NCBI GenBank assembly: GCA_947501615.1
Contig: CANMWK010000022.1
Location: forward strand, 1-64,000
Direction: 5' to 3'
Source of the DNA: an uncultured Tenacibaculum sp.
GTDB taxonomy: Bacteria > Bacteroidota > Bacteroidia > Flavobacteriales > Flavobacteriaceae
DNA length: 64,000 nt
A program made the position numbers and the translations under genes. The notes under the pieces are model-generated. The model was not told where the DNA came from. It saw only the letters and a program-made list of their open reading frames with translations, and did not search any database. The first letter of the stretch is position 1; every line of letters starts with the position of its first letter. Of this stretch, positions 62,031 through 64,000 are shown piece after piece.

Positions 62031-63767
62031 TAACTTTTTCTTCCAAAGTTGTTGAATTACGATACTACAAACAATTGTAATTACACTTAGAATTACTCCG
62101 TAGCCTACGTTTCCATATATGAAATTTCCAGTAGCAAATAAAAATCCGTAAATACCAAAAACACTACAAAAAAATGCTACAATTTTAGTTCCTATATTTT
62201 TAAACTTATCATCCCCCTCAAAAATTAATTGATTAAAAGCATCGAGAGTTTCTTTTTTTGTTGGTTTGGTAACTAGGGTAACTATAATCCATCCTACAGT
62301 AGTTAGACAAACTCCAATAATAAGTTGCCAATAGCCTTTAATTTCGAAAAAAGGAACTTCTAGTTGTTTGTTAATGCTATTGATGATAAAAAAGAAAATT
62401 GCAATAACAAAAGAAATTGCCATAGCAGCAATTTCACTATATGGATTAATTCTAGACCAAAACCATCTTAAAATAAACAGCAATCCTGTTCCTGCACCTA
62501 TTTGTAATAAAAGATAAAAAACATCTTCTGCAGATTGTAACAAGAAAGAAAATGAAGCAGCCATTATCATTAATACTAATGTAGATAGTCTTCCTACAAT
62601 AACTTTTTGTTTTTCAGAAGCTTCTTTATTTATAAAACGACTGTAAAAATCATTAACAATATAAGAACTTCCCCAGTTTAACTGTGTAGAAATAGTACTC
62701 ATAAAAGCAGCAATTAACGAGGTTAACACCAAGCCTAATAAACCAGTAGGTAAGTAAGTCATCATGGCAGCATAAGCAACATCATCACCTTGCATTTCTT
62801 TAGTTAAATGAGGAAAAGTATTATTGATACTTATGAGATCAGGGAAAATTATTATTGAAGCTAAACCAACCAATATCCATGGCCAAGGTCTAATAGCATA
62901 ATGAGCAAAGTTGAAGAAAAGAGTTGCCCAAGTAGCATTTTTTTCATCCTTAGCAGCTAACATTCTTTGCGCAATATATCCACCTCCACCAGGTTCAGCA
63001 CCCGGATACCATGTACTCCACCATTGCACAGCAAAAGGAATAATAAATAATGTGATTAAAGTTTCTGTATTAGAAAAATCAGGTAATAAGTTTAATTTTC
63101 CTGCTACTGAAGTATGTTGCAAAAGATTATCTAGTCCACCAATTTCTGGTAAATTAACAATATATATAGTTGCCCATATAGACCCAACCATAGCGATAAT
63201 AAATTGAACAAAATCTGTAAGTAAAACACCTTTTAGTCCACCTAAAGAAGAGTAAATAACAACAATGATAGAAGAATATAATAAGGTTTCAGTCTGAGAT
63301 AAACCTAACAAAATATTTGCAATTTTAGCACCAGCTAAACATACACCAGCCATTGTAATTACATTAAAAATCACACCTAGATATATTGCTCTGAATCCTC
63401 TTAGTAAACTTGCAGCTTTTCCAGAATAACGTAACTCATAAAATTCCAGGTCAGTACTAATACCAGATTTCCTCCAAAGTTTCGCATAAAAAAAGACAGT
63501 TAACATACCTGTTAATAATAAAGCCCACCAGACCCAATTACCTGATACACCATGTTTTCTTACTAATTCTGTTACCAAACCAGGAGTGTCTGCTGCAAAA
63601 GTGGTAGCAACCATAGAAATTCCTAAAAGCCACCAAGGCATATTTCTTCCAGAAAGAAAAAATTCAGTACTATTTTTCTTTGCCGATTTAGATGCTCTTA
63701 TACCAATATATAGAGAAAGTAAAAAGAAAATTATAATTATAGAATAGTCTAGTAAAGTAAGCTTCAT
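62022..63767 (-). CDS. Sodium:solute symporter family protein
   Basis: The 581-residue protein has about 13-14 membrane helices and SSS motifs: FFLSGRNMPWW, SMVATTFAADTPG, WWSTWYPGAEPGGGGYIAQR and the helix-8 region SLIAAFMSTISTQLNWGSSYIVND. It imports a small solute with sodium; the substrate is open (sugar, amino acid or nucleoside types all occur). It is convergent with the TPR gene and divergent from pfkA. Confidence 0.92.
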   Translation of the reverse strand: MKLTLLDYSIIIIFFLLSLYIGIRASKSAKKNSTEFFLSGRNMPWWLLGISMVATTFAADTPGLVTELVRKHGVSGNWVWWALLLTGMLTVFFYAKLWRKSGISTDLEFYELRYSGKAASLLRGFRAIYLGVIFNVITMAGVCLAGAKIANILLGLSQTETLLYSSIIVVIYSSLGGLKGVLLTDFVQFIIAMVGSIWATIYIVNLPEIGGLDNLLQHTSVAGKLNLLPDFSNTETLITLFIIPFAVQWWSTWYPGAEPGGGGYIAQRMLAAKDEKNATWATLFFNFAHYAIRPWPWILVGLASIIIFPDLISINNTFPHLTKEMQGDDVAYAAMMTYLPTGLLGLVLTSLIAAFMSTISTQLNWGSSYIVNDFYSRFINKEASEKQKVIVGRLSTLVLMIMAASFSFLLQSAEDVFYLLLQIGAGTGLLFILRWFWSRINPYSEIAAMAISFVIAIFFFIINSINKQLEVPFFEIKGYWQLIIGVCLTTVGWIIVTLVTKPTKKETLDAFNQLIFEGDDKFKNIGTKIVAFFCSVFGIYGFLFATGNFIYGNVGYGVILSVITIVCSIVIQQLWKKKLLE

Positions 63768-63874
63768 TTTAGTAAGTTTATGCTAATGTAAATAATTATT
63801 TCAAAAAGGAATAAATTAGATGAAAAATCGAAAACGATTTCGCATTTTTCTCACAGAGAACAGCAAAATATAAG

Positions 63875-63882
63875 TAACTTTG
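63875..63882 (+). promoter_or_regulatory. -7 promoter box of pfkA
   Basis: TAACTTTG matches TAnnTTTG exactly, 12 bases before the ATG at 63895, so the leader would be very short. A hairpin AAATCG-AAA-CGATTT lies upstream near 63825. Confidence 0.55.
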
Positions 63883-63894
63883 GTATCAACATTT

Positions 63895-64000
63895 ATGGGA
63901 CAAAAAGTAAAAAAAATAGCAGTAATGACTTCTGGAGGAGATTCTCCAGGAATGAATGCAGCAATTAGATCTGTTGTAAGGGCGGCAGCATATTATCGAA
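63895..64000 (+). CDS. pfkA: 6-phosphofructokinase (partial, N-terminus)
   Basis: The visible 35 residues begin MGQKVKKIAVMTSGGDSPGM and continue NAAIRSVVRAAAYY. TSGGDSPGMNAAIR is the diagnostic ATP-binding start of ATP-dependent phosphofructokinases. The rest runs off the window. It is the committing step of glycolysis. The gene is divergent from the symporter. Confidence 0.93.
   Translation, partial: MGQKVKKIAVMTSGGDSPGMNAAIRSVVRAAAYYR

Noticed and set aside
1..64000. tRNA, rRNA, CRISPR array, prophage or intact transposase
   Set aside because: No T-arm-like cloverleaf, spaced direct-repeat array, phage gene cluster or DDE/HUH transposase frame was recognised by eye; a tRNAscan or Infernal run would settle the RNA question.

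Overview
The window looks like chromosomal DNA of a marine member of the Flavobacteriaceae (Bacteroidota). The evidence is low G+C content; an outer-membrane SprF/PorP-like protein paired with an OmpA/PD40 protein; a secreted GH16 enzyme ending in a type IX secretion (T9SS) sorting domain; TamB, DUF368, DUF2490, DUF349 and EcsC families typical of the group; and promoters of the Bacteroidota type (-7 box TAnnTTTG) in place of E. coli-like ones. Clear Shine-Dalgarno sequences are scarce, as expected. A genus cannot be assigned safely; Tenacibaculum, Polaribacter or Kordia relatives are plausible. No rRNA, tRNA, CRISPR array, phage or intact insertion sequence was seen.

Layout. 1-3.4 kb: the last codons of an OmpA-like gene, then a SprF/PorP-like and OmpA/PD40 pair. 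3.5-5.1 kb: a secreted GH16 glycanase. 5.6-12.5 kb: a leftward run with a DUF4369 lipoprotein, a DUF819 transporter, an unknown protein, DUF2490 and a large sortilin/BNR-propeller protein. 12.6-17.2 kb: a CocE/X-Pro-peptidase-type hydrolase, a leftward SPFH-DUF4177-Arc-like module with two very small genes, and two thioredoxin-fold genes. 17.2-19.8 kb: a double-glycine (GG) leader peptide and a sulfatase. 20-30.4 kb: tsaD facing tamB head to head, then two tandem DUF368 membrane proteins, aroE and a DUF349 protein. 30.5-32.8 kb: two more GG-type peptides and an unknown lipoprotein. 32.9-40.9 kb: a coiled-coil protein with a decayed zinc ribbon plus Nif3, lpxK, a thioredoxin, a mannose-1-phosphate guanylyltransferase, a SprT-like protein, a small ABC unit, an SDR and DUF898. 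41-50.7 kb: amidohydrolase, membrane protein, beta-helix lipoprotein, glutaminyl cyclotransferase, zinc-free ribosomal protein L31, a glutamate-synthase-like enzyme, an RsmC/RlmG-like methyltransferase and two uncharacterised genes. 50.9-64 kb: EcsC, a 0.7-kb gene-free stretch with two candidate small structured RNAs, pirin, gcvP, a UbiA-like membrane protein, yaaA, a fourth GG peptide, L-serine dehydratase, DUF2853, a TPR protein, a sodium:solute symporter and the start of pfkA.

Most of the window is housekeeping. The least explained material is a dispersed family of four short Cys-rich peptides with a shared 23-25 residue leader ending in GG or GS. No maturation enzyme or peptidase-transporter is visible nearby. 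Several of these peptides lie next to repeated hairpin elements; two roughly 100-bp copies show compensatory base changes in the stem. Promoter boxes were used to correct several starts (tsaD, Nif3, gcvP, CocE-like hydrolase, amidohydrolase). tamB has no standard start codon for its evident N-terminus.
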